Source: Hyparrhenia diplandra
Lineage: Eukaryota; Streptophyta; Magnoliopsida; Poales; Poaceae
Reading direction: 5' to 3'
DNA length: 64,000 nucleotides
Assembly (NCBI GenBank): GCA_015847255.1
Contig: JADLZK010004674.1
Coordinates: 124,001 to 188,000, forward strand
A model generated the notes under the pieces. It saw only the letters and a program-made list of their open reading frames with translations. It did not search any database and was not told the DNA's origin. Position 1 is the stretch's first letter. Each line of letters begins with the position of its first letter. The position numbers and the translations under genes are program-made. Positions 21,609-33,849 of this stretch are shown piece after piece.

Positions 21609-22676
21609 TTGCAAGACTAGAGGCAATTAGAATTCTATTGGCCTATGCATGTGCACACAACATCAAGCTCTATCAAATGGATGTCAAGAGTGCTTTTCTC
21701 AATGGCTTCATCAATGAGTTAGTGTATGTTGAGCAACCACCGGTTTTGAAGATTACCATCATCCCAACCATGTGTACAAGTTGAACAAGGCATTGTATGG
21801 GTTGAAACAAGCACCTAGAGCATGGTATGAGAGGTTGAGAGACTTCTTACTCAAGAAAGGCTTCAAGATGGGCAAAGTTGACACTACTCTCTTCACCAAG
21901 AAGATTGGGAAGGATTTGTTTGTCATGCAAATATATGTTGATGATATCATCTTTGGATCATCAAATCAAGAGTATTGTGAAGAGTTTGCCAAGATGATGG
22001 CAAAAGAATTTAAGATGTCTATGCTTGGAGAGCTCACATATTTCCTTGGTCTTCAAATCAAGCAAATGACGAATGGGACCTTTATTAGTCAAGGGAAATA
22101 CATTAGAGACATGGTCAAGAGGTTTGGATTGCAAGATGCCAAGGGCATCAACACACTAATGGGTACCAATGGATCATTGGACAATGATGAAAGTGGGAAT
22201 ATGGTTGATCAAAGGTACTATAGGTCATTGATTGGAAGCTTACTCTATGTGACTGCTTCTAGGCCCTATGTGATGTTTAGTGTTGGCAAGTGTGCAAGAT
22301 TTCAATCCTCACCTAGAGAGAGTCATCTCACCGCATCAAAAAAAGGATATTGAGGTACTTGAAGCACACACAAAATGTTGGGCTATGGTATTCCAAGGGG
22401 TCAAACTTTGAGCTTATTGGATATTCGGGCTCCGACTATGGGGGGATGCAAGGTGGATAGAAGAAGCACAAGTGGCACTTGTCAATTCCTTGGAAGATCT
22501 CTAGTATCTTGGTCCTCAAAGAAGCAAACCGGTGTGACACTTTCAACCGCCGAGGCCGAATACATAAGTGCTGGTAGTTGTTGTGCACAATTGCTATGGA
22601 TGAGATCAACTTTGAAGGATTATGGATTTGATTTTCATAATGTGCCTTTGTATTGTGACAATGAAAGTGTTTGCAA
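21609..22676 (+). pseudogene. Copia RT-RNase H, truncated duplicate (element D, copy 1)
   Basis: Encodes the middle of a Ty1/Copia reverse transcriptase (YQMDVKSAFLNG, ALYGLKQAPRAWYERL, catalytic YVDDIIFG) and the start of RNase H (GTCQFLGRSLVSWSSKK, LSTAEAEYISAG). It is almost identical to 24147-25210; by eye about 20 differences over 1.07 kb. It has frameshifts (a lost C near 21742, extra A bases near 22339). It begins abruptly at TTGCAA (21609) and ends at TTGCAA (22671-22676), where it abuts integrase sequence. Lineage by sequence style: SIRE/Maximus. It cannot be functional. Confidence 0.85.
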
Positions 22677-25424
22677 CTTGGTCATGTTGGCATGAAGCAA
22701 CTCAACAAGTTAGTGACACATGATCTAGTAAGAGGCTTGAAGGATGTTCACTTTGACAAGGACAAGCTATGTAGTGCATGTCAAGCCGGCAAGCAAGTTG
22801 CCAATACCCATCCAAAGAAGAGCTTCATGAGTACTTGCAAAGCATTTGACTTGATCCATATTGACTTGTTTGGCCCAATCGCATACACAAGCATTGGTGG
22901 CAACAAGTATGGATTTGTGATTGTGGATGACTATACAAGATTCACTTGGGTGTTCTTTCTCAATGACAAGAGTGATGTGTATTCATTATTCAAGACATTT
23001 CTCAAGAGAGTGCACAATGAATTTGATATCATAGTGAAGAAAGTGAGAAGTGACAATGGAAGTGAGTTCAAGAACACAAGAGTTGATGAGCTATGTGATG
23101 ATTATGGAATCATGCATCAACTTTTCGGCCAAGTACACACCACAATCCAATGGCCTAGTTGAAAGGAAGAATAGGACTCTAATTGAGATGGCAAGATCAA
23201 TGCTTAGTGAATACAATGTGAGTCAATCATTTTGGGCCAAAGCAATCAACACCGCATGCCACTACATCAATAGATTGTATTGTCATCCCATGATGAACAA
23301 GACACCTTATGAGCTATTGAATGGAAGAAAGCCAACCATTGCATACTTTAGAGTATTTGGGTGCAAATGCTACATATTGAAGAAGGGTGCAAGACTTGGC
23401 AAGTTTGACAAGAGGTGTGATGAGGGGTTCCTACTTGGTTATTCCACCACAAGCAAAGCATATAGAGTATGGAACAACTCAAGTGGCATATTGGAAGAAG
23501 TCCATGATGTTGAATTTGATGAAACCAATGGGTCCCAAGATGAAGACGAAAACCTTAATGATGTTAGTGGAACTCAATTGGTAAATGCCATGAGGAGTAT
23601 GGACATTGGTGATATTAGGCCAACTCAAGTGAATGATGACAAAGATGAAGTGCAAATAACTCAAGCTAGTGGTGCTCAAGTTCAAGATCAACAACAAGCT
23701 AGTACATCATCTCAAGCAACAACAAGTGATCAACCAAGCTCAAGCAATCAAGTTCCAATACTCCAAAGCTCAAGCATAGCTAGAGATCACCCAATTGATC
23801 AAATTATCGGTGACATTGCAAGTGGAGTGCAAACTAGAGGAAGGCTAGCGGCATTTTGTGAACACTTTGCTTTTTTGTGTCACAAGAAGAGCCCGAAAAA
23901 GGTTGATGATGCCTTGAAGGATGAAGAATGGGTCATTGCAATGCAAGAGGAGCTCAACAACAACTTTGATAGAAATAAGGTTTGGGAATTGGTAGAGACC
24001 AAAGGACTACAATGTCATTGGAACCAAATGGGTTTTCAAGAAGAAGCAAGATGAAGATGGCATTGTTGTGAGAAACAAAGCAAGACTAGTTGCACAAGGT
24101 TACACTCAAGTTGAGGGTCTTGACTTTGGTGAAACATATGCTCCGGTTGCAAGACTAGAGGCAATTAGAATTCTATTGGCCTATGCATATGCACACAACA
24201 TCAAGCTCTATCAAATGGATGTCAAGAGTGCTTTTCTCAATGGCTTCATCAATGAGTTAGTGTATGTTGAGCAACCACCCGGTTTTGAAGATTACCATCA
24301 TCCCAACCATGTGTACAAGTTGAACAAGGCATTGTATGGGTTGAAGCAAGCACCTAGAGCATGGTATGAGAGGTTGAGAGACTTCTTACTCAAGAAAGGC
24401 TTCAAGATAGGCAAAGTTGACACTACTCTCTTCACCAAGAAGATTGGGAAGGATTTGTTTGTCATGCAAATATATATTGATGATATCATCTTTGGATCAA
24501 CAAATCAAGAGTATTGTGAAGAGTTTGCCAAGATGATGGCAAAAGAATTTGAGATGTCTATGCTTGGAGAGCTCACATATTTCCTTGGTCTTCAAATCAA
24601 GCAAATGAAGAATGGGACCTTTATTAGTCAAGGGAAATACATTAGAGACATGGTCAAGAGGTTTGGATTGCAAGATGCCAAGGGCATCAACACACCAATG
24701 GGTACCAATGGATCATTGGACAATGATGAAAGTGGGAATATGGTTGATCAAAGGTACTATAGGTCATTGATTGGAAGCTTACTCTATGTGACCGCTTCTA
24801 GGCCCGATGTGATGTTTAGTGTTGGCAAGTGTGCAAGATTTCAATCCTCACCTAGAGAGAGTCATCTCACCGCATCAAAAAGGATATTGAGGTACTTGAA
24901 GCACACACAAAATGTTGGGCTATGGTATCCCAAGGGGTCAAACTTTGAGCTTATTGGATATTCGGACCGACTATGGGGGATGCAAGGTGGATAGAAGAAG
25001 CACAAGTGGCACTTGTCAATTTCTTGGAACATCTCTAGTATCTTGGTCCTCAAAGAAGCAAACCGGTGTGACACTTTCAACCGCCGAGGCCGAATACATA
25101 AGTGCTGGTAGTTGTTGTGCACAATTGCTATGGATGAGATCAACTTTGAAGGATTATGGATTTGATTTCCATAATGTGCCTTTGTATTGTGACAATGAAA
25201 GTGCTTGCAAGATGACACAAAACCCGGTTCAACATACAAGAACCTAGCACATTGACATTAGGCATCACTTCATTAGAGATCATCAACAAAAGGGTGACAT
25301 TGCTATCCAACCTATTGGCACCGAAGATCAATTGGCCGATATCTTTACAAAGCCACTAGATGAGAAGAGGTTTTGCAAGCTAAGAAATGAGTTGAACATC
25401 CTTGACTTCTCCAACATGAGTTGA
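22677..25424 (+). pseudogene. Copia pol: integrase-RT-RNase H (element D, copy 2)
   Basis: Starts inside the region before the integrase (LGHVGMKQLNKL), then the zinc-binding tail (CSACQAGKQ), the integrase core (HIDLFGP, FVIVDDYTR, RSDNGSEFKN, then VERKNRTLIEMARSML), a linker, RT (RNKARLVAQGYTQVEG, YQMDVKSAFLNG, YIDDIIFG) and RNase H ending DEKRFCKLRNELN at the TGA at 25422-25424. The catalytic RT box reads YIDD here against YVDD in copy 1. Breaks: frameshifts near 23128, 24030 and 24965, and an in-frame TAG near 25247 in place of a conserved Lys codon. No gag, protease or LTR is attached. The enzyme set would copy RNA to DNA and integrate it. Confidence 0.85.
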
Positions 25425-25656
25425 ATACACCCCACTATCATGACATGCCTCTTCATCAAAAAAAAGCCAAGGTAAAATTGTTTGGCATGGCATTCATGAT
25501 AACTAAGGACTTGTTAGAACATATAGACATATAACTTGTGCCTTAGGAAGCATTCATGGAAAATAAAAGGATTTCAATGTATGTATGCTATCACTATTGC
25601 TCTTTATGCTTGTTTGATCTAGTGATGACATATGACATGTTTATGGGCTTGCAATC
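25425..25656 (+). other. 3' noncoding remnant of Copia element D
   Basis: Matches, in reverse complement, the region after the pol stop in element C (46040-46260), for example ACATGTTTATG(T/G)GCTTGCAATC. It stops at TTGCAATC (25649-25656), where it fuses to Gypsy gag sequence of opposite orientation. Confidence 0.7.
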
Positions 25657-26127
25657 TCTTGTCGCAGGGCCGCGATTCTGGATATCGGGTAGAACGCTAC
25701 ACAGAATCTGCTTCGCAGTTCTTCCCATTCTCCGTTTACCAACCCTACGTTATGGGCGTACCATTGAGTCGCCCTCTCAAGAAGAGAGAACGGAAACAAC
25801 TTCCACCTCAACGTGTCATGTGTCATGCCCGCAATTGTCGGGCACCACAGAGCTGCTCAAACTCCGTAAGTGATGATAGGGGTTTCATATTCGAGCCCGA
25901 AAAGGCTCGGGCCCGAACCATGGCTATAAAGCCCGGGCGGAGCTCATATTCGGAAGTCGTGATTGGCTTCGCAGATTGGCGTGGTTCTACGAGCTCGCCC
26001 TTGGGAGCGCACGGGATTTGAATAGTGGGTTGCTCCATGGGTAATGGGAACTCTTTTGGTAATTTTGTTTAAAGGATACTACCGATCCACGTGAGGTTGA
26101 CTCGGCTCGATATATAACTACGACAAC
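25649..26127 (-). pseudogene. Gypsy gag 5' fragment (element E)
   Basis: The minus strand encodes an N-terminal gag portion (MEQPTIQIPCAPKGELVEP, then AMVRARAFSG) and, after a frame change, HDTLRWKLFPFSLLERATQW with EWEELRSRFCVAFYP, the Retrotrans_gag signature. It differs from the gag of A and B, so E is another Gypsy lineage with the same tRNA-Asp primer type. The rest of the element is missing: the gag is cut at 25649. Confidence 0.75.
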
Positions 26128-26150
26128 CGTCCCCCGCAACGGCGCCCGAG
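26128..26150 (-). promoter_or_regulatory. tRNA-Asp-type primer binding site of element E
   Basis: On the minus strand, just after the LTR: CGGGCGCCGTTGCGGGGGA, close to the complement of the tRNA-Asp 3' end (TGGCGCCGTTGCCGGGG). Confidence 0.75.
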
Positions 26151-26157
26151 AAATGCT

Positions 26158-27519
26158 TGTTGGTGTTTCTTACGCACCACAGAGAAATCCGCAAGCGCAC
26201 GGAAATACCGTTGTAGCACTTCACCGGTGGTAAGCGGGGTATCGTATTTTTCACAGAGGGACGGTCGCTAAGCTTGGGGCTTTTTCCGGTCTATGTCAAC
26301 CTAAGGCAAGGGTTTGTTTTCTAAGAGTAGCGAGGTATCTATAGGCTAAGTTTTCCGTGCAAAGTGATTCCTATAGTCATTTGTCTACTCACTTCGGGCA
26401 CCGCCCGCTCCCAAATGGGTAGAGTCCGCAATTAGCACCGCGCCACACCCGAACGTGGGGGATTTCAAGGGGACGGACAAGGCTTGTCACGACCAAGCCG
26501 CCTACCCCTCAACCGTGGGATGTGCCACAAAAGGTAGGTGAACGTTAGTCCAAACACCACGTTTGCACTATTGGGTCACAGTTCTTGATGTTGGCCAAGG
26601 TTCCCCGGTCAAAGAGTTCCTCCACCAAGAACTAACGTAAAACGATCTACCAATCCCGCAAGTCTACAACGGTGAGAAATATACGATGGAAATTAAATAG
26701 CTGCAAGATAATCACAAGGCGCTTACCAAAGCGTAAGTAGCTTGCGAGAGGTACAAGCCGGGCGGAAAATACAGACAAGTCCGGCAAGACTCCGTCCTCC
26801 TAGGAACCGCGGAACACCAGGGGTGAACAAGCAACTCCGTAGAAAGAACCAAGCTTCTTTCTAGCCTTTCCCTCTCTCACTCTCTAGAATTAGAAGATAG
26901 AATAGAAGAAGTAGAAGAAGAAGAAGATCTAATTCTACTTTCTTGCACAAGTGGACTGGTTCTCTCCTTTGAATTTTTATTGCTTGATGAGAGGGGAGAG
27001 AGGGGGTCTATTTATACACAAGGGAGAGGGACCTAAGTGCTAAAAAACACCCAAACCGACCTAGGAAAACCTTCCATGTGCGCCAAACCGACCATCCCAC
27101 GTCGGTTTCACCAGTTTTGGAAGGTAACAAACCGCCCCCCGGCTGGGCTCGAGCCGCCTCGGCGGTGCGGCCGCATTGTGGTGGTCTTGGCGCGCACCTG
27201 CCCGGGGGCCGCCCGGCCGGGCGGCGGCGGCGGGCTTCCTTTGCTCGAAAAGTTGTAAGGTAGACTGGGCCCGCGGTTGGTTTCGACGTTTTGTTGCGAT
27301 TTCTGTTTGGGCTTGCCATTTGCTCTTTTGGGCCTTTTTCTATTTGTTGATTTTATTTCTTTTCTTTGTCTTTTTGGCCCAAAGTGATCATCCATGAGTT
27401 TGTACCGCAAGTCCAAATAAACACCAAAACTTTGGAATATGTTAGTTGAAATTCCTATTTCTAGGTTGTTTTGGTGTTGTGTTGACTGGTAATTAATTTG
27501 TCGTTGGTGACCGTCAACA
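26158..27519 (-). mobile_element. 5' LTR of truncated Gypsy element E
   Basis: 1362 bp from TGTTGGTGTTTCTTAC to GACCGTCAACA on the plus strand. Related to the LTRs of A, B and F at both ends and in U3. It has TATA on the minus strand (complement of CTATTTATAC near 27008), a GA-rich leader and a GTGCGGCCGCA motif near 27166. Only one LTR is present. 27520 onward is different sequence and no target duplication can be assigned. Confidence 0.8.
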
Positions 27520-30500
27520 CATATGTAGCACTTAAGCTTGCATATATCAACCATCTCCGGTTTGTCCAAAACGGGACCGCGCCCCACGCCACCCGAGAAT
27601 CTGATACACCTCCAACACGGGACTTTAACCCAATCGAGGGTATCTTGTACTCCCGCCATCTCTCCTCCCAAAGGCGGTTATGCGTTCGATTTGGCACACC
27701 CCCGAGATCGAGGCTTACCCTTTTCCCATTCATTGGGGCATGTGACTAGTTAGTTTCGGACCGACCTAGGGTGACAGCCAGGCAGCCGTGCCCTCGCCCG
27801 AAGGCCTCGGGCGCAACTTGGGTTCAAAAGTTCCGATCTTTACGGCCAATCAACGGGCCGGTCCTTAATCGACCTGCAGCGGGACAAGCACGGCCTATGA
27901 AATCCTGCCGGCTTATCAATTTACGTCCCGCCCGGTCTCATATTGAACACTATACCTCATTAACCACCATCAGGGTGGAGGAACAAAGGTAAACCTATAT
28001 CTCGCGAATGATGAACCATCACTCGACTTCTACCGAAGTCTAAGCATTACTAAGCATAAGAGATCGACCTACACATACTAGTGGGATAACAACATCCGGT
28101 ATAAGCGTAGATCAAGGTAGTCATGCAAAGAACGGTATCAACCAACTCCTACTAACTTAATGCACATTTCACTAGACTTAAGGTGAAATAAATATTTTCA
28201 AAACATAGAAAGGTTTATGCGGGGCTTGCACGTGTTGCAAGGAGGAAGCCGGATTCCGAGAGTCGGATCACCCGAGTCAAACTTGACATTGTCCTGTCGA
28301 CTTCCGAAGCTTGATCATCGCGAACCAAATCAACACCTTCTCCAAAGCTTCATCAACGCGGTCCGACTCACTCTCGTAAACTCTACACGTAGATGATGAT
28401 GCATGCTTTAGCATGATGGAAAGGTAAACATGATGCTCGATGAATGCATGAAACGATAAACAACTTGAGTACAACTTTCCTTCACGATAAAGTTGCAACC
28501 TAACAAAACCAACTTGTTGAACTACTCTACAAGATATCATCACTATTGCCTAAGGAGTTCTCAAGGACCATCTTATTCATGTATGATTCTAACTCACAAA
28601 AACAACCCTAAATTATTTCACTAAATAACACTTACTTTCTTTAAATAAAACAAAGCATAAAATAGAAAATAATTTAAGCATCTCAAAATGACCCCAAACT
28701 TTTTCTACAGATAGGTCCTATCATAAAACAGTTCAAAATAAAAATTCATGAATTTTGGAAATATAGATTAATTTATAAAAATCACCAAAGACTCACTTTT
28801 GAATTAAAAGCTGCTAATTTTAGAATATGACAAAACAGGTCAAAACTCAAGTTTGAAAATTTTCCTACATTCTAGACATCTTGAACAGCACACACAAAAA
28901 TTTTCATAATTTTCCATGCTCTAGATAAATTCCTACAAAAATTGAAAGTTTACGCGACTATTCATAGAATCGTAAATTCAAAAACGTAATTTGAATCAGA
29001 CTGGGCTATTGGGCGGATCCGGCCCAACTCGCCCTCGCATCGGCGCTCACGCAAGACGCGCGGCGCGCCCAAATAAGGCAGGCCGGCCCGCCAGCGCCTG
29101 CCTGTGTGTTGCCCCGGGCGCTTTTGCAAAAAGGTCCTCGTTCTCTTTGAAATTTACAAATCTACGAAGCACTATTCAAGCGAGTCACGTAGTTTGCAAA
29201 CGGACCTGAATGTTTTCCTATTCACGCTTTTCATAGGCCCCCTGGCTACTCCTATGTTGACCACGGCGGCGACCGGGCGCCGACCGGCCGGGGTTTCTTG
29301 CCTACGGCGAGGTTTCCACCACGCCAGGCGGTTCCCGAAGACTCAACATGACCTCGCCGCACACACCGACACCGAAACCCTAACCCTAGGACATGGAGAC
29401 ACCCCTTGCCGGCGGACATGGCGGCACGGGCGGCGCGGATGCGCGGCGGCGGAGCTCACCGAAAGCTCTTCCGGCGACGGCGAGCTGCGGCAACGCAAAG
29501 CAAAGACACCTAGTCGACCATTTCCCCTAACTTAATCGATGCCAAAGCATCGCTAGCCGCAGCGCGACCCGCAGCAGCGGGGCGGACGGCGGAGCGAGAC
29601 TTGCCGTCGGCAACGGTGTTCGGCTATCCGACGCGTGTGAAAGTAAAAACTAATGACACGAGGCGTGCAGGAGCTCACCACGACCTTGGTGCTCGTATTT
29701 GGATGAAGTCGTGGCAAAGCGGAGGTGGCGACGGCGATGACCGCGGCAAACGGCGACGGGCTCCGACGGCATGGTCGGCGTTCCGACGCACAGTGCACGG
29801 CCGCGGAAAACCATCGAGAGCACGAGCATCGGTGCGATGAGGCTAAGCTATATCATAAGATGGTTGGGCTCAAAACTTAGCGGTGTGGCGTGGCGGCGGT
29901 GAGGTGACTTGGCGCGGCGCTCCGCCGGCCACGAAGAAGATGGCGTCGGGTGGGTTACTCGGCGATGAAAGACTATGGTTTTGGGCAATCGTTAATACGC
30001 AAGAGTGGTGCGAGGCTTCGACTAAGAAGGAAGGGAGAGAGGTGAGGCGAGGGTCGCCAATTTAAAGGAGGCAGAGGCGGTGGTCGGACGGTGTCGGGCG
30101 ATCTTCAAGTTGAACACGACGTCGTCGGACCTCCTCGGCCGCTTGGATAGAGTTGGAACGGGCGAGGACACGCAGCGCAGCTTGTCGACACGCCGAAGCT
30201 GGAGGTGGCACGCGCGTCGGGCCGTCGAAACGGCGAGAAGACCATCGGCGGCGGCGATGCACCCCCTCGCTTTCGCGGCACTGTAGCCCCCTGTTCTTTC
30301 CCCCTTCTTTCTATTTCTCAAACCCTAACCGAAATTTGCAAATTACTTTCAAAACTTGAAGCGCACTCAAAAATCTCCAAAAATGACTTTTGCATAACTT
30401 TTCGAGATCTACAAAATTCATTACGAAGCAACTTCAAATTCGGCCTCTAGGATGGACTTCTTGAAAAGTCGATTTGAAATTCAAATTGGGATTTGAAATT

Positions 30501-30889
30501 ACTTCAAAAATTTAAACTAAACTTGAAAAACTCAAAACACCAACTTTGTTCATCTCAAAAAAGATCTACAAGGTTGATGTTGGAAGTTTTCCCAAATTTT
30601 GCCTAAATTTGGAGTAATTCAAAAGGGGTTAAACTAGGGTTTTGGAAAGCTAGGGTTTTCACATGAAATATCAAACAATTCATTATTCAAACTTCAATTC
30701 CAATCATATACCTAGGAGCAAGAACATGTGATCAACATAAAATCACTCTAACCCCTAAGCTCAAACAATTGCTAATTAAATAAACTTATTTTACTTAATG
30801 CATAGGAGGTTATCCAAACATGCATGCTTTACGATGCTTATGATGCATGATTAATATTTTAATTGTATATTAACATCCGGGATGTTACA
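27520..30889 (-). mobile_element. Probable long LTR or LTR-like repeat (minus strand)
   Basis: The high-coordinate end, read on the minus strand, starts TGTAACATCCCGG, a start shared by many grass Gypsy LTRs. Downstream on that strand are repeated phrases around TTGTAGATCT and AAATTTCAAA-like text, also typical of such LTRs. The centre (29000-30280) is GC-rich with open frames on both strands but no recognisable protein. The low-coordinate end and target duplication are not found, so this is a tentative call. Positions 27755-28500 could instead be a separate repeat. Confidence 0.45.
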
Positions 30890-31584
30890 CGGTAGACGCG
30901 ATATTTCTGAAATTACGGAAATTTCGACCCGAAATTTTTTCAGATGCTTCACCCTTTTGACCTCGGCCTTCAAAGATACCGCAAATGAAACAAACAAAAA
31001 AATGTCCGGAGTCGAAAACACGAAAAACGTAGTGACAACGATTGCACAATTTGACTAAATGAACTTTCATTCTATTACATAATTCGGATTACACATAAAC
31101 AAATTCAATTCATAAATCTCAAGAAATATCACCTACATTTGAGCGTGTTAAAAAATCTCTTCAAGCAATATAAGCTAGAAACTAAATGTGGAATGTAAGG
31201 TACATATAAATTTTTTGATCCAAATGTTAGTTACCTTCACATAGAGCTTTTGGAGGGCGGGAAACATTTCGTAAGACTAACAACATCATTAATGTCGGGA
31301 GATGGCATGCACACAACCAAAACTTTAATAGTTCCCTCGAGGAGATGACATTGCCGGGAGCGCAACTCTGCCGTGCCGCCATGGTCATTTGGCGAGCATC
31401 TCATCGCTAACCCTTGGCGAGCTCTCATTTAAATTTCTAATAATTATATTACAACTCAACACGGGAAACAAACACATGTTGCAAATTAAAGCGTAACCGA
31501 CGTTTACACAACAATATGACAACGAAAACCAAATAAAACTAGTTTAGGGACATCTTGCACATCCTCAAGAAGGCGTATGCCGCT
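30890..31584. other. Unassigned region
   Basis: Begins with a quasi-palindromic stretch (GATATTTCTGAAATTACGG). AT-rich, no gene-like frame. Confidence 0.35.
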
Positions 31585-32420
31585 AAGTCGCTCAATTTGA
31601 GCGGCAAGAGTATGAACTCAAAACGGAGGCGGCACCGAAGGGAGTAGTACGGGACGACGCCGCTCCTCGCCCTCGTGGGTCATGCATTCTTCCGGCCGCA
31701 TACAGGGCGTGGGAGTCGCCGACGCAGCGCAGCTCTACACCATTGAAGCGGTAGGGACACGAATCAAGGTTGGGTTGAGGCATACAACCGCGGTGAGGTC
31801 CGCTGGGCCAAAATACGGGCTTTCAGCGGGAGATGGTTCGCCGCCGGCCGTCGGGTTGCGGGCCGCCGCTGATTCCATGCAGCGGCAGAGGGGCGCTTCT
31901 AGGTCCGCGGGTTCCGACCGCACAACAAAGATCGCCAAGAAGTAAGCCGCGCCGGAGTCCCAAAGATCGGCGGCTCTCCCGAGGAGCTCCGGCCCCTTGG
32001 GATCCCACGGCGCTGTCATCTTCACCATCCCCTCAGAGCATATGGCCTCCGGATGCTCGGCCTTGAGGAAGCGCCGCTGCGGAGCTCCTAGGGGAACTCT
32101 TTGTTTCGGCAGGGGCAGCAAGCAGCCGAGCGACCGGGCGGAGCGGCGACACGAGCCGGACGCCTCCTTGGTGTCGGTGGTGTATCGCCGAACTTGCCGC
32201 AGACGCGACGAAGCTCCATGTACATTGCATCGGCAACTTGTTCCTTTCGCTGGAGGTAGCGCCTGGAGGATCTCCTCGCCGAAAGCAGTGTCCTCCGGCA
32301 GCTGCAATAGCAAGCACGCCGTCCACGGCATCCGCCGCCATCGCCGCTTCTTCTCCTTCATCGCCTTGGGGGCGAGGGCGAGGAGGAGGGGCAGCGGTGC
32401 GGCGCGCTGTGGGGATAATA
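31585..32420 (-). pseudogene. F-box-like protein pseudogene 1
   Basis: Minus strand. N-terminal F-box-like text (ADAVDGVL, then LPEDTAFGEEILQALP in a second frame, then ADAMYMELRRVCGKF in a third), followed by EHPEAICSEGMVKM and GRAADLWDSGAAYFLAIF, which resembles the Sel1/TPR-like repeats of the large grass F-box family typified by Arabidopsis At2g35280. In that family the F-box would bind SKP1 in an SCF ubiquitin ligase. The longest open frame (starting near 32499) stays open mainly because the DNA is GC-rich and it mixes frames, so I call it a pseudogene. Confidence 0.55.
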
Positions 32421-33414
32421 ATGAGGAGTGGAAAGCGAGAGTGGAGAGGAGTGAACTAGTAGTGAAGACAAGGCGGACGGGGGTTAGACACGCATACATG
32501 ATGGACCCGGGGCACCTATTTTATAGTATTTCACTGCACTTGGAGTGTTGGTTACCGGCGAAAGGACACAAAACTGTCTCCACTCCTTCAAGATCTACCA
32601 CGGCGGACAATAATGGTAAGCGCCCGGTTGTGGAGTTCAACGAGGACAACTTTTCCCCGCCCCTCGAAGAAGCATCAAGGAGGAGAATATGACTTATTTA
32701 GATTGTGTGAACGATGAACCGGTGTTACGTGGCATGCATTTGCTTGGGTGTACAAAGTATATGTTGGTGTTCGTCTCTTTCTTTATATATTATATATATA
32801 TTATATATATATTATATATATATTATATAATGTCCTAATCTACCTTTATGGAATATTGTAAATATTATGTTTGCCTATATGCTTCAATGTTGATGCGGTT
32901 TGATTTCTTATCATAACTCATAAGTGTTCATCTGCATGCATGCATAAGATGAATGATAGTCATATGCATGTCTTTAGCGTGTAGTGTACCATTTGATGGT
33001 TATTGTTTGTCACCGATGTGACTATTACTAGTTTTTATTTTTTGGTTTCTTTGGTCATATGTATGGTTTCAAAGGGTAGACCTATTCGAATCAAGCGTTT
33101 ATTGTTTTTCGTACTCCCAGGAGTAGTTACTCCCACCTCAATAAACCATGTTGCACATGTGTTCATACTTGTTTATCAGTTTGAGTATGTTTAGATACTC
33201 ATATTAACGCAGATCTAGATTTTACTACTTAATTTTTTTTTGAAGGAACCCATATTTTTTCATATATACAAACATATCACTATTGTTTGTATATAAACAA
33301 AGTATATCCACATACTCTACGTATCCACCTACCCTGCTAGATAGTCTAGTATGATCATATACTTAATCCCCATACACTTTCAGCAACCTTACCATGATAT
33401 CCAATTGGCGAGAC

Positions 33415-33570
33415 CCTCTTTGTTTTGAACTAACTAAAAAATGTTATAACTCACAAACCAAAAAAATCAAATTAAATTCTGATTACACATTGAATTCCTT
33501 TTAATAAATCCTGCAAAACAAGACCTCATATGGATATATTTCAATAAAATTATAGTTGGCCCCACTCGAT
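33415..33570 (-). repeat. R1 core relative, inverted
   Basis: Read on the minus strand it follows the R1 core text (AAATATATCCATATGAGGTC, TTGTTTTGCAGGATTTATTA, GGTTTGTGAGTTATAAC). It is clearly diverged. The same core recurs inverted at 35605-35720, so the core is dispersed beyond the tandem copies at 11.8-19.8 kb. Confidence 0.6.
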
Positions 33571-33624
33571 GATAGTTGGTAGTATAGATTAAAGTAAAAA
33601 ATAATAAAAAAGAGAATGGTAAAA

Positions 33625-33701
33625 GGGACAAACTCCATGAGACGGATGGTCAAACATGAGGTTCAAAGTTAAAAACGACAAACTCCATGAGACGGAGGGA
33701 G
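33625..33701. mobile_element. Truncated Stowaway MITE end, locally duplicated
   Basis: Ends ...CTCCATGAGACGGAGGGAG followed by TA. The word GACAAACTCCATGAGACGGA occurs twice (about 33629 and 33677), so the end was duplicated. No left end was found. Confidence 0.6.
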
Positions 33702-33849
33702 TAGTGATATTCTAACTCATCTCGGACACAAATAAAAACTAAATAAATGTAGCTAGTTTTGGGGACGGACACATCTGCTGAAGGCGTGCATCGGCCGCGA
33801 CATCCAATTCCAACGGCCGAAACCGGATTATTTTAACTCAAGATCGTCG

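Larger units (their letters stand above)
32421..33849. other. Intergenic AT-rich region with microsatellite
   Basis: No gene seen. A TA-rich microsatellite of ATTATATATAT units lies at about 32782-32830. An R1-core relative lies at about 33415-33570 in the opposite orientation. A truncated Stowaway right end is described separately. Confidence 0.5.

Noticed and set aside
21609..25656. An intact autonomous Copia element
   Set aside because: No LTRs, primer site, gag or protease; frameshifts and an in-frame stop; edges fused to foreign DNA.
29104..30286. Coding gene in the GC-rich centre of the 27.5-30.9 kb repeat
   Set aside because: Open frames lie on both strands with no conserved motif and the flanks look like one LTR-type repeat. 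A captured gene cannot be fully excluded.
33179..33203. A 24-base identity with 62260-62283 (around GAGTATGTTTAGATACTC) as a microRNA-like or regulatory site
   Set aside because: Flanks do not extend the match into a hairpin precursor. It is more simply a remnant of a shared repeat.
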